In this document: in pieces, positions 51,799 through 63,417 of the stretch
Numbering within the stretch: the stretch's first letter is position 1
Layout of the letters: each line of letters starts with the position of its first letter
Assembly (NCBI GenBank): GCA_000231825.2
Contig: JH720360.1
Coordinates: 186,001-250,000, forward strand
Direction: 5' to 3'
DNA from: Tetrahymena elliotti 4EA
Taxonomy: Eukaryota > Ciliophora > Oligohymenophorea > Hymenostomatida > Tetrahymenidae
Length of the DNA stretch: 64,000 nt
Translations under genes and position numbers: made by a program
The notes under the pieces: generated by a model
The model's database searches: none
The model's input: the letters and a program-made list of their open reading frames with translations, nothing else
Told to the model about the DNA's origin: nothing

Positions 51799-52653
51799 TT
51801 TGTTTGTTCTATCTTTAATGTTTTTTTTTAGATAAATAATTCTGTAAAAATTAATTGTAAAATAAATTTTACTTTCTCTACATTAGTAATAGTTAATATT
51901 CTATCATTATACATTTTTAATATCAAATTTGAAAAGAGATAAATTTAATTATCAAAACTTATAGACCAATAAATGAAAGCTCTCTCTTAAGAATTATTAG
52001 AAATTTTAATCAAAAATTTTACTTACTCAATTTTCTCTGTTATTTTTACTAAATTAGAATAAAATAATATGTTTTTTTATTCTCAAAATAAAAGATCAAA
52101 AATATCTAATTTTAATTAACTTAATTAATCTGTTTAGATCTATTTGAAAATCTTTGGGATTTTATTTTTTTTGAAAGTTTAAATAAATACAATATTTTTT
52201 ACTTTTGGATTTCTTAAAGGCTAAAGTTTGATTTTATACAATAATTTTAGTAATTTATTATTGTTAAAAAAGTTATTTTTGTATGTAAGAGTGATAAATA
52301 AAACAATATTTCTTTGAGAATTTGAAAAGATTTGTGGCAATTAATTTTTTTATTTTGTGAGAAATCATAACATTTACTATTTTTTTATTTTTTGAATGAA
52401 TAAAAATTTTGTATGATAACTAGGAAAGATAAAAATATAAAAATCATCTTATAGCTATTCGTTGGTTTTTAATTAAGTATTTTTTGCAAGTTATTGTATT
52501 TAAGAAATTTTACTACATTATTTGTTATTAACAATTATTGGTTTTTAATAAAAAGGATATGCTTAATATTTAGATTTAAATACATATTAACAAATAAATA
52601 AATAAAATAAATCAAAAACAATAATAAAAGATATTAAAATCACAAAAAAATAA
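51799..52653. other. Intergenic between membrane proteins B and C
   Basis: 855 bp of AT-rich spacer, no supported feature. Confidence 0.6.
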
Positions 52654-53340
52654 ATGATAATCCTTAGTCCATTATTCATAACTGAGACTATCCTCTTTGG
52701 TCTTTTTTATTTTGTCAACCCTATTAAAATAGCTAATAATTAGAATTATGCTCTCTTTATTGTAGCTTTGGCTTAATTCATTCATTTTGTTTGTAGTTAC
52801 TTCATCGAGATGGAGAAAGAAGTCTACTTAATTACCTTGATAATTAATACAGTGGCTTTGTACAAGTATTACTATTTAGATGTAACTAGAACTACCAAAG
52901 GCTAATTATTGTATAGCTTAAGTTGCCTATTTGTAAACTTAAAAATTTACTAGTCTATGTATTTATACATAACTTAATGCACTATTAGTTGGTAATATCC
53001 TATCATATTGTTACACATTATTGCTGGCCTAGCATTTGTCCTTTTATTTGGATTCTTAAAAATGCTTTAAAGAAATGGTTTAGAATATAAGATAATTACA
53101 CCAATGGTCATTGTTTACTTAATTCTTTTTGCCTAACCTACCATAATCACAGCTAGTATTGGCTTTGGAATCAATATTATCTTAGCAAGTTTGATAAGTT
53201 TCTTTTTTGCTTATGAGAATTCTAAAAGTACTGAAATGGATACTGATGCTATCTATTGGATCCTTTATTCTTTACTTTACCTTCCAAGTATTTGTATGTT
53301 ACTAGTTCTTAGTGTGTTATTACAAAAAAAGAATTAATGA
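52654..53340 (+). CDS. Multi-pass membrane protein C (three-member local family)
   Basis: Intronless, 228 aa, MIILSPLFITETILFG to TGA 53338-53340. Shares with A and B the N-terminal pattern, NLKIYQSMYLYIT, QCTISW (identical to B) and WILYSLLY, but is more diverged in the loops and lacks the KWLIQNKNK end (ends LLQKKNQ). Six to seven hydrophobic spans. It is tandem to B in the same direction, so the family probably grew by a B/C tandem copy and an A/B inverted copy. Function unknown. Confidence 0.82.
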
Positions 53341-56145
53341 AATAATTAATGTTGAAATATGGTCTTTTATATGTATATATATATGTATTCATTACTTTTT
53401 CTATTATCATTTTTTTCAATATAATTATTCCAATTTTTTTATTTTTTTGATAAGTAGAATTAAATCACTAATTTTTTTTAATTTTTATTAAATAAATACC
53501 AAGCATCCTCGAATCAACTGATAAAAAATTATTTTTCTTAAAAATCAAAATGTTTTTTGAAAGGATAATCAATGAACTTTGAGATATTTAAAATTTATTT
53601 ATAGGTGATATTTAAAAATGTATTTGTAAATAGTATTTAAAATGCTATCAAAAATAGAGAAAGATATTAAAAATATATTTTTAAATTATATTCTCAATTT
53701 CAGATTTGATATCTTATTTTCTTAACATATTTTTTAATAAAATTCCTATTTTTTATTTTATCTCAATTTTACTTAATTCCGAGTTAATAATCTTATGCAA
53801 ACATATGTAATCACGCTTTTATGACAATATGTAATCTTACAAAGATCTCAAAACTTTAATAATAATTTTTTAAGATTAAAATTTTATTTTAATCACAGAA
53901 TTTCCTTTTAAAATAATTTAATAAATGCTTCATTAGGTTAAACAACCTTAAACTTTTTTATTTTATTTAATTTTAGGAGAACGTGTAGTGAGTATATTTA
54001 CAGATAGATACTGCAACTAATTTCTAGCTTTATAATTATTTCAAAATAATTGATTACTAAATTTTGTGTAAAATAAAAAATGGTTTGATGAAAAAAATTA
54101 AAAACGTATATGCACATTGGGAGGGAGATAAATATACACAAATTTAAAGAAAATAATATCTGTTTATATATTAAGAACTATTTTTAATATTTATTTGATT
54201 GATTGATTTAAAAATAAAATGTTTGCATTTATAAATAATTGAGAGTCTGTATTCATTTCTAACTGGTGGAGCATTTTGTTAGCAATAATTGAAATACTTC
54301 TATTATACTTAATTTATAAAGAGGATTTGGGAGTTTACACTGAGCCAAAAATAAATTATTCATGAAGATCTTTTCAGTTGCTTTGTAAATAAAATGAGTC
54401 AATTAAGATATTCAGTAGTACTTTCAAATAGTAAAGCTAATTTTTTCATGCTAAAAAGCAAGTGAAATAAGGTTAATTTTAATTAGCCTGAAGTAGAGAA
54501 ATAATGACCAATGAAATTATAAAATTTCAACTTAGAATTGGGTTATTAAGGATATTTATGCATGGGTAGAGATTAATTAGCTATTTATTTGCTTTTAATT
54601 AAAATTACTTATTTGAAAGAATAATTAGTTTTGTTTTTTACTAGTTATTAATTTTTATCTTCTCTCTTATTTAATTGCTAATAGGAATTATTTGAAGATA
54701 AATAAAATTAAATAACCTTTAGAAAGTAAGAAGGATAATTTTCAATTTTTAGGATAGATTTAATTTTATCATTATTTTCTCTCACTTCTCATATTTCTAT
54801 TTTACTTATAACTCAAGGTTTTATTTTTTTTCTCTTTTAATTATTAATATTAATTTTGTTTTTAGTGGATTTAAAATTATTTTTCTCATTATTAACGACA
54901 TTTTTGACATTTTTTGAATTTCGCGCTCTTTTTTGTTGATTCATAAATGGTTTATCTCAAATCCTAAAAAAATCAAATTTTATTCTTATTGTATTTATGA
55001 TTAAAGTTTGAATGAAAGAAAATGAAGAAAGCTAAACACTAAAAGAGTAACGGCAAATTATTACACTTTAAAATCATCATAGTTATTAAAAGGCGTTCAA
55101 AAACTCATTGTAATTATTATTTTTTAACTATTTGTTAAATAATTAAAAGAGTTTAAGCCATCATTTTTTAATTCTGTCTATTAATAGATAGATTTTATAA
55201 TTTTAAATTACTAAATTTGCATTTGTTTTTATTTTTAGACTTTGAAGAAAAACAAAATCAAATCAAATTTTGATTTAATTAGATTTATTATAAGCTAAAT
55301 TTAAAACTTTAAATTGTTATATTTTTATTTTTTTCAAAATCAAAATTTTCCTTTTGCGAGCTGCTTGTTTCTCTTAATTGTTTGTCTTTCAAAAATTTAA
55401 GAAAAATAGAGAAATTTAATTTTTCTTTTTCTTTCTTTCTTTCTTAGTGTATAAATAAAAATATTTTTATTTTATTATCAATAATATGTTAAAGTCTAGG
55501 AAGTTTAATTAAATGCTTCTAACACTTTACTACTTCTTATGGGAGCTTGTTTCCATTTAAATTTTTCAAAGAATTTTAGTAATTTAAAATTAGGGTAAGC
55601 TTTTATCCACGAAGTTTTTTCAAAGTGAAGTTTGCGTTTTTTTTCTAACTTAATAACTAGCTAACTAGCTAACTATAATCAACATAGATCTAAAATAGGA
55701 AGTACACTAAATCCCTTTAATATTTACTATATGGTTGATTGCTCAAATTTTAAGTATCAGCTCTCTTTTATTCTTTTATGATAGAAAAGATAACATGTTG
55801 AGACTCTCAGGTGAATTTAAATGGATGATATTTTGTATTTTTTAAAAAAAGAACTAGACAGAGTGAGAATGTGTATATTTAAAATGGTAATATATTATAA
55901 ATTATATAAATATGTTTATTTTTTGATATTAGAGATAAATAGAAAGATAAATAGGTTTGTTGATTGATTGATATATTTTGTGGTTGTTTCTTGAAGATTT
56001 GGTTGCTACCAATATCTCAATCATTTATTTAATGTTTAAAGATCTTTTGTTTGTTTATATGGTTTTAGTGTTATATATTAAAGTGTAAATTTTATTTTTA
56101 GACCAATAAAATTCACAAATGCTAACTTGATCATGTGATTATACT
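53341..56145. other. Long gene-poor AT-rich region
   Basis: 2.8 kb downstream of membrane protein C. Contains a TA run near 53372-53388 and scattered simple repeats (ATTGATTG, a four-base CTAACTAG-type run near 55659, CTTTCTTTCTTTC near 55430). No supported ORF, tRNA or snRNA. Confidence 0.55.
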
Positions 56146-57207
56146 TCAATTCTTTTTGAAGTAGTAGAAGCTAGCTGGGTCAACAATACCTTCTAAGAAT
56201 CTGCAAATGTATTTTATATGTGTTTTACGAGTGTCTTCAGATCTCATCTATGAGCCAAGTACATAGACTGAAGCATGATTTTCATAGAAATCGAAGCAGA
56301 TTTCTCTAAATAGAACTTTGTATTCTTAAAATTGCTCTCCTTTGCTAACATGCCAGATATTCTTGAATTACTCAAAATTCTCCAATTTCTATTGTTAGAC
56401 CCATTTTTTGAAATCTTCGATTTTATCTTAGTCATTGTTGAAGAATTTCTCCATCATTCTTTTTGAGTACATATTATTTAATATAAAACGACTCTAAGCA
56501 TTGCCGTAGTTACGAAGTAAGTTCTTAGTATCTTCCTTTACTTTCTTTACTATTTGGTCAGCTCTAGGACGACGACTGCGCTTTTATATGTATCTAAGAA
56601 CTTCTTAATTATTAGCATTGCTAAGATTATCTGAGGAACCAACTTGGTTACCTTCTCTGACTGATTAACCTCCGTTTTCGCTATATTTGCTTTCTAATTC
56701 TTTTAAATCTGCATCTTAATCACATTTATACACACGTCCTTTTGCGAATTCTTGGGTGAGCTATTCAATTTAGCGCACAAGATTTTGGCTTTGCTAAAAG
56801 GGGTTTACTAAAGGCTACTTTAACAAGTTAGATTAGGCATTTTCGATAGAACTTTCAAGAGAGTTGGTAGAAGAATCGAGGGAGTTGTGATTATTATTAT
56901 TACTATGATTACTAATATTATTTTACAAAAGCAAACGCTACTATTATTCGTGAGGCTCTAAAGTGCACAATTTTTTTGAGGGTAATTTCTCAATTAAATC
57001 CTTGTGATTTTATATAACATGACTGCAATCATTCAAGATCTTTTAGACAATGTTAGAATCTGGTTGGTAGAAAACCTTTTTAACGCTTGGAGTTCGAAAA
57101 TTCTAAAATTTGAGCTATTCTGTTTAAAGAATGCTATACTTAAAAAGCGCGTTTAAAATTTAGGGTTCTTCAAAAAGAGATTCACAACTTTCGTCTCTAG
57201 TGTCCAT
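56146..57207 (-). CDS. Unknown intronless protein with atypical codon use
   Basis: One open frame of 353 aa, MDTRDESCESLFEEP to TGA 56146-56148, with TAA/TAG Gln. I do not recognise the family. Residues 1-100 are mixed, 105-150 Asn/Ser-rich, and from about 230 the chain is basic and apparently ordered: QKRSRRPRADQIVKKVKED, then FILNNMYSKRMMEKFFNND, FKKWVQQQK, YKVLFREICFDFYENHASVYV and a final IKYICRFLEGIVDPASF. RSRRPRAD resembles a short AT-hook-like or nuclear localisation patch. The gene uses CGT, CGC and CGA arginine and many C-ending codons, unlike its AGA-dominated neighbours (CCT1 excepted). It sits alone between two gene-poor stretches. Could be a domesticated mobile-element protein or a lineage-specific nuclear protein; both are speculation. 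Confidence 0.8.
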
Positions 57208-60200
57208 GCTTTAATAATGAATAATATGCTTTGAAAATTCTTAAAATTTAAGGTGGTTTGTGTATTTATCCTTTTAATTTTGAAATTTGAGAAAGAAGAT
57301 GGAATTTGAATTTGCTGTCTTTTGAAAGCTACCTTCTTTTTTTTTTGATTTGTTTGATTTAGTTTTGATTTTTTTGTTTATCTTGAATGCACTGTTGTAT
57401 GATTTTGTTGTTAATTTACAATGTGTAATTTACCTTATATCGCAAAATATGAATTTATTTTTATGAATCTAAAATGATAAATTTTTAATAGAAAAAGAAA
57501 TCTATTAATTTATTTATTTATTTGTTTGTTTATTCATTCATTCATTTATTTCATTGAATGATTGATTGATTTTTGTATATATTATAGAGTATGATCAATT
57601 TAATGTAAATTTTTTAGCTTTACTAATCTTTTATCTATTTATCAATACATACATACATACACACATATATATGGAAAGAAAGAACTAATCAATCAATAAT
57701 CAAATTAACAAATATATTAATTTACTAAAGAATTTAATAGCCCCTTTCCAATTTTTCCTTATTTCTTTTAATTTTTTTAATTTTGATTTCTTTTTTCATT
57801 TAATATTTACTATTATAATGTTCACTTGTTAGAAGTTATTTTAAATCAGTTTACTTACCAACCACAATTTTATTTATCTTTGCTTAGCTGTTTTCATTAC
57901 ATGCCAACCAGCTCACCAGGTATAGATTTGGCATTGAAAGTTATTGTAATTTAAAAAAATTATTAATAGTATGTAAATACATAGATCTATGAATAAATCT
58001 CTTCTTAATTAAATTTTTGTGACCACAGTTAAGAGATACTTATGTATTTGTTTTTTGCTCCTTTATATTTTCATATCTTAATTCGTCATAATTATTTTTA
58101 ATTCTATTTGATTTTTGAAAATAAATCAAATTAATAGATTAAGTTTTCTTTAATTTTAGGTACTTTGCATTTATTATTCCCACATTTGTCTTCTCTGGTA
58201 ATTATTTTTTAATACTCATTTCTTCTCATTTTGGTTATTATGCCATCAAGATATTTAGGAATAAAAAATTACTACTATAAAAGAATATCATATCTCTATT
58301 TTAATGTGCAAGTCAGGGCATATTTTCAAGCCTAACCAAATTAAATTTTATTTAGATGATTGGCTTAATTTTTTCCCCACTAACCAGCAATTTTGAATTG
58401 GTATGACACGACTTTCATATTTGAAAAAATAACTACAAATAAAATTAGTATTGACTGAATATTAGATAAAATGAATGAATGAATTAAATTATCTACAAAG
58501 ATGATAATGGGTTTTAAAAAATCCTTGGAAATTTGAAAAGAAGATAAACGATTTTCTATTATATAATCTGCATTTTTCCCCTTTAATTTTTAAAAAAATT
58601 TACTGTCTTATTTTTTTTTTCCCATTAATCTATTCTTATTTTAAATACCCTCATATATTTAAAAATCTAATTCTGGCTAGCTTCTTATCAAATTATATTA
58701 TTAAAAGAAAAGTAATTCCGATATTTAGATCTTATGTATTGAACAGTTAAAGTTATTGTTTTGATTGAAAGTTTTAGATTCTATCTTTTCATAAAAATAA
58801 ACTCTGCCAAGGTAACTACTACCTTCATCTTGATAAAATATGTTGATTGGATAAAAGTAAATCTTAGGGGCACTTAACTCGAAATTTGAAAATACGAATA
58901 GCCTAAAAAGAAGAAAAATCATGAATTAAAATTTAAATTTTAAGATAGAAAAATAGATTGCCTTATTGAATGAAAAAAGATTTTTCTTCCTTCAGTTACG
59001 ATATTTTGAATAGAAAAAAAATCTAATTCTTAATAATTTACAATTTTTATCTTTATTTTAATTTTCTCATTTTTTTGAATATGTATGGCAATCTCTGAGT
59101 TAATTTTTAACTTTGGCTATTTTTTTAGATTTTATGAGGTTTTTCTCCTCTTGAGTTTATTTATTTCCATACAAATTTTATGCCTAGAAGTAGAAAATTA
59201 ATTAAATAAAAGAGCCTACAAAAATTAAATTTTAGCTTATAAATACAAGCAAACATTAATAAATTTTAGAAGTTTGCTTTTAAGAAAGAAAGATAGGTAG
59301 GAAGGAAGGTAAAAATAAAAAAGAAGGGAAAAAAAACTATAATTAAATTTATTCTTCAAATTATTATAATAAATATATACTCGAGAAATTTAATTTTCAA
59401 TGGCTTCCTTACTTACTTTCATTACATATAAATTATTTTATTCAAAAATTTTATTTGATCAGAAATAGGTATAATTTTCTAATTTTTGATCAGAAAGAGC
59501 ATATCCAAACACTCTCCCCTCCCAATTCACCCCGCTCTATACAAAATTGTTGAAATCCAATTTCTAAATAAAATTTTATCCTTTTCTTTCTATTTTTCTA
59601 AAAGAACATTTAATAATTCCTTGGAATTATCTATTTGAAAAAAAATAATTGTTTCGTTTGCCCCCAAATTAAAATTTTCATATTAAGCGCAAAATGAAAT
59701 GTTTCTAATATTTTATTAATCTAACTTTGCTGCTTGTTCTACCCACATAATCTATTACACAAAAATCAATTTAGTTATTTTGAAAATATATTTCATTTTT
59801 TTGAAATTGTAAAGAATATTTTTATTTTTTCTCTATGTAAAAAAGTTCTTACTTATCCTATTTAAGTTTTAAGTTAGTATTTGAATATCTTTTGAAATTA
59901 AATTATCTTTATTGCTTGTTTAATAAGCATATGCATTTACTTTTTAAGTTAATTATGATAACTAAATAATGAAAACTTTGGTAAAATTAGAAAATATATT
60001 TATTTTACAAATTAAATATTTTCTTTTTTATGAATTAAAATGCATAAAAAGCTGAATTAGAACTAATTAAGAATAAAAATATTTATCTTTGACGATAAGT
60101 ATAAATTACTTAGTAAATTTATTCAATATTAAGTATTTTATATGATATTCTAATTGACATTCATTTATTGATTGTTAGTTACATTTTAATTTGCATAAAT

Positions 60201-60247
60201 TTAACATAAATTGACAAAAAACATCTTTTTTAAAAAAAATTGAAAAA
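57208..60247. other. Long gene-poor region; one marginal ORF
   Basis: 3 kb of AT-rich DNA with simple repeats (ATTTATTTATTTG near 57510; CATACATACATAC near 57650). A minus-strand TGA-free frame runs 58922-58326 (198 codons, starting MIFLLFRLFVFSNFELSAPK); its first 60 residues look like a signal peptide plus protein, but the rest looks random. The last 800 bp form the upstream part of the segment duplicated in front of the second E2-like gene. Confidence 0.5.
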
Positions 60248-60811
60248 ATGCTTTTAAAAAGAATAAAAAAAGAGAAATCCGAATACTTAAAAAATTAGAT
60301 ATTAGGAGTAAAAGTAGACTTTGATGAAAAAAATCCTTAAGAGATTTATTTTACTATCGAAGGTCCTAAAGGAACTCCTTATTATGGAGGTTAATTTAAC
60401 TTCAAATTTATTTTTACAGCCGACTATCCTTACTAACCTATGAAGATAATTTCACTCTAAAAAATTTATTTTTATTTAGAATTTAATTGTGTTATAAAAG
60501 GATCTAGCTGCTGTGCTAATTATGTTGGATTATCAAATGATTAATGGTCTCCTACACTGACTTTTGATTACTATATTAGAGGACTTCTGAAATGTTTTTA
60601 TCCTGAAAATTTTATACACCATAGTAATGTTTGCTCAGAATCTTCTCTCTTGTATAAGAGCAATAGAAATCTATTCAATTTAAATGTAAAAAATATGATA
60701 GCAACAGAAGATGCAAAAAAACTTATTAAATAATTTATTGTTTTTGAAAGAGAAATAAAATAATTTCTTTACATGAACTCTGATGAAATTTTCATAGATC
60801 TATTTTTTTGA
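60248..60811 (+). CDS. Divergent ubiquitin-conjugating (E2/UBC-fold) protein, copy 1
   Basis: Intronless, 187 aa. The UBC fold is recognisable: IYFTIEGPKGTPYYGGQF (33-50), DYPYQP (59-64), WSPTLTF (90-96) and LYKSNRNLFN (125-134, aligning with IYKTDREKYN of UBE2D). The HPN tripeptide is replaced by YLE (76-78). At the position of the catalytic cysteine (residue 86) there is Ser (VIKGSSCC, with cysteines at 81, 88 and 89). A C-terminal extension of about 35 residues ends IFIDLFF. Canonical E2 activity is therefore doubtful; a Cys-shifted enzyme or an inactive UEV-like protein are both possible. Tandem paralogue of the next gene. Confidence 0.83.
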
Positions 60812-62041
60812 AACAAAAAATTCTTGAAAAATAAACTTCTACAAATTAATTATTTTTAAATAAATCTAAAAGGTTCTAATAATCACCTAATTTAAAAAAT
60901 TTAAATATGTTACTTAATAAGTATTTGAAAAAATTTTCTCTTTGGAAAATGAACAAAAAAAAACTTTTATTTCATACAAATAAAACCAAATAAAAGAAGA
61001 AAATTCTAAAAAATAAATTGTGATAAAAAATTAATAAATAATATTCTATGAACCAACAAAAATCAAAAGATATTTATTTCAACCTTTGATTCAATAAATA
61101 AAATCATGTTTTAAATATTTTCTTTATTTCAAAAAACAAAAAAAAGATATTAAAAATAACCTTAAAATTTGCATATTTTCTTTAATATTTTAAATCCCAA
61201 AATATTATAAAATTTTCAAATTTAAAGTAGTTATATGCTTTTACTAAAATTGATTTAAAAATGTTTAGATAATATCTGAGAAAAATGAATTAATCTGGGT
61301 TTAGCAAAAAGCTTGAAGGATATATTAAAATAATGTATTAAAAGGACACCTAAAGAGTTAGGAATAGATTTTTTCCTAAGGATTACAAAAATTTTATTTG
61401 ATCAGAAAGAGGTAAAATCTACTAATTTTTGGTGAGAAAGAAAGTATCCAATCTCTCTTACCTTCAAAACCACCCCTCTCTTAACAAAATTATTTTTCCA
61501 AATTTTCTATTTTTAAATGATATTAAATTATCTATTTGAAAAATAATTGTCTCTAATCCACTAAAATTAACATATTAAGGGAAAAATGAAATAAATAATA
61601 TTTTAATAATATACCTCTACTAGTTGTTCGTTCTACTATTGAATAATATTTTTTAATTTTTTATATTACCAAAATTTGCAAATAATCAAATATTTTTTAA
61701 CCTGTTAAATTCATTATTTAGGTATAAAAAACAAAATAATCATTTTTAATCATTAAATTAATAGCTTGTGTTATTTGTAATTGATTTATCAATTTTTTTT
61801 GTTTATGAAAGTATTTGCTTTCTTTAAGATAGTAATGAAAATCAAATAATTATTACTTTAATAAAATTATTAAAATAGATTTTAAAATATCTTATGATAG
61901 ATTAATAACTTAAAAAGTTTAATATTTTCTTATCTAAATGACTGACTACTTTATAGTCTATATTAATTACCTTATTAATTTGCAAAGTTATTATAAATTT
62001 ACAAAAAATTAACCTTTTCTTAAAAAAGATAGTTCAAAAAA
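60812..62041. other. Intergenic between the E2-like copies
   Basis: AT-rich spacer; its second half is the duplicated upstream segment (from about 61389). No gene seen. Confidence 0.6.
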
Positions 62042-62608
62042 ATGTCTATTAAAAGAATAGAGAAAGAGAAATCTTCTTTCTTAGAAAAATAGATAGAAGG
62101 AGTTAAAATAGAATATGATCAAAAAAATCCTTTGGAGATTTATTTTACTATTGAAGGGCCCAAAGGTACTCCTTATTTTGGGGCCTAATTTAACTTCAAA
62201 TTTGTTTTTCCTAATGATTATCCTTTCAAACCAATGAATATAGTTTCTTTTTAAAGAATTTATTTTTATCCAGATTATAATTGTGTGATAAATAGATGTA
62301 ACTGCTGTACTCCAGGAGATTTTAGATTAGGCAAAGATGCTTGGTCTCCTTAAATAACTTTTTTAGACTAGATCAAATCACTTTAGAAATGTTTCTATGC
62401 TGAACATTTTTTAAATATATACGACATAAACTCAGATTCATCTCGCTTGTATAAAAGCAATAGAGATTAATATAATTTTGAAGTAAAAAGTGTAATAGCA
62501 AGAGAATACGCAAATAAATATGTTAAATAATTCATTGTCTTTGAAAGAGAAATTAAATAATTTCTCTCCATGAACTCTAATGAAATATTCATAGATCTAT
62601 TTTTTTGA
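62042..62608 (+). CDS. Divergent ubiquitin-conjugating (E2/UBC-fold) protein, copy 2
   Basis: Intronless, 188 aa, clearly paralogous to copy 1 over its whole length. Has IYFTIEGPKGTPYFGAQF (33-50), DYPFKP (59-64), WSPQITF (101-107 after a loop of about 7 extra residues relative to UBE2D) and RLYKSNRDQYNFEV near 135-148. The HPN tripeptide is YPD (76-78). Cys86 lies exactly ten residues after Tyr76, the same spacing as His75-Cys85 in UBE2D, so this copy keeps a cysteine at the catalytic position; Cys81, 88 and 89 are shared with copy 1. C-terminal extension ends IFIDLFF, identical to copy 1. Likely an E2-like protein with possible activity; loss of HPN makes it non-canonical. Confidence 0.84.
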
Positions 62609-63417
62609 AATAAGTATTTCTCTAATAAAAACTTATCAAACAAAATCAAAATTCTTACACAACCAACATAAAAAACCTAAATTATAAAATATTAATTAAA
62701 TTACAATAAGTGATATTATTCATTTATGGATTTTTGAAAGACAAAAATATTTTTTATTTCCATCAATTTTTACTAAAAATAAATAAATAAATTTATTTTT
62801 TAGAAATATCTTTCTTTGGTAAAAAAGATATAAATTACTTACAAAATTGATGAAAAGTTAATAAATTGTTCACCTAGAAAACACCTTATTTTGGACAGAC
62901 AAACGATGATTAAATAGTATTATTTTTATAAACTAAATAGTTATTTTTAATATTGCTATTTTTGTTTATGTGAAGTGATTAAATTAAATCTTGACAATCC
63001 AATACTTAATTTTATACAAAACTTTATAAACATCTAAATTAGATGATTGTAAAATAAAACTTAGGATATTTTAAATTATTTTTTGTTGAGATTTTAATTC
63101 AAAAAAACTTAAATAATTTAAATATCTCAAATCTTTAACTCATAAATTTGAGATTAAAAGCTCTATCAAAATAAATCAATTTTCCCAACTTTCTTTAACA
63201 ATTTAAAAAAATAATATTAAATTTACCAAAATAATTTAAAACTAGTTTTTTGAAAATAAAGCTATTTTTTAAATAAAAAATCTGATTAAAATAATAGAAA
63301 ATAGATGTTTAATTTACTAAATTTTACTCTATAATTATTTTAACTAAACTTTATTTCTATTTCTTGAGATATTAACAAACAAAATTGAATAATAAAAAAA
63401 TCTAATTAAAGATTTTT
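62609..63417. other. Spacer between convergent genes
   Basis: AT-rich 3' flanks; no supported feature. Confidence 0.6.

Larger units (their letters stand above)
59448..62608 (+). repeat. Tandem segmental duplication carrying the two E2-like genes
   Basis: The stretch starting AAATTTTATTTGATCAGAAA near 59449 recurs at about 61389, with matching downstream blocks (ATCTGAT-free CAATCTC/CCACCCC-type patches, TTAAAATTTTCATATTAAG versus TTAACATATTAAGG). Each copy ends in an E2-like gene (starts 60248 and 62042, 1794 bp apart). The upstream parts have diverged and differ in length (about 800 versus 650 bp). Confidence 0.75.

Noticed and set aside
57640..57672. Telomere-like or origin-like repeats
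   Set aside because: Only CATA/CACATA simple repeats are present; no CCCCAA/GGGGTT tracts anywhere in the window.
58326..58922. 198-codon minus-strand ORF starting MIFLLFRLFVF
   Set aside because: The first 60 residues look protein-like with a signal-peptide-type start, but the remainder is random-looking and no homologue is recognised. Left as an intergenic note.
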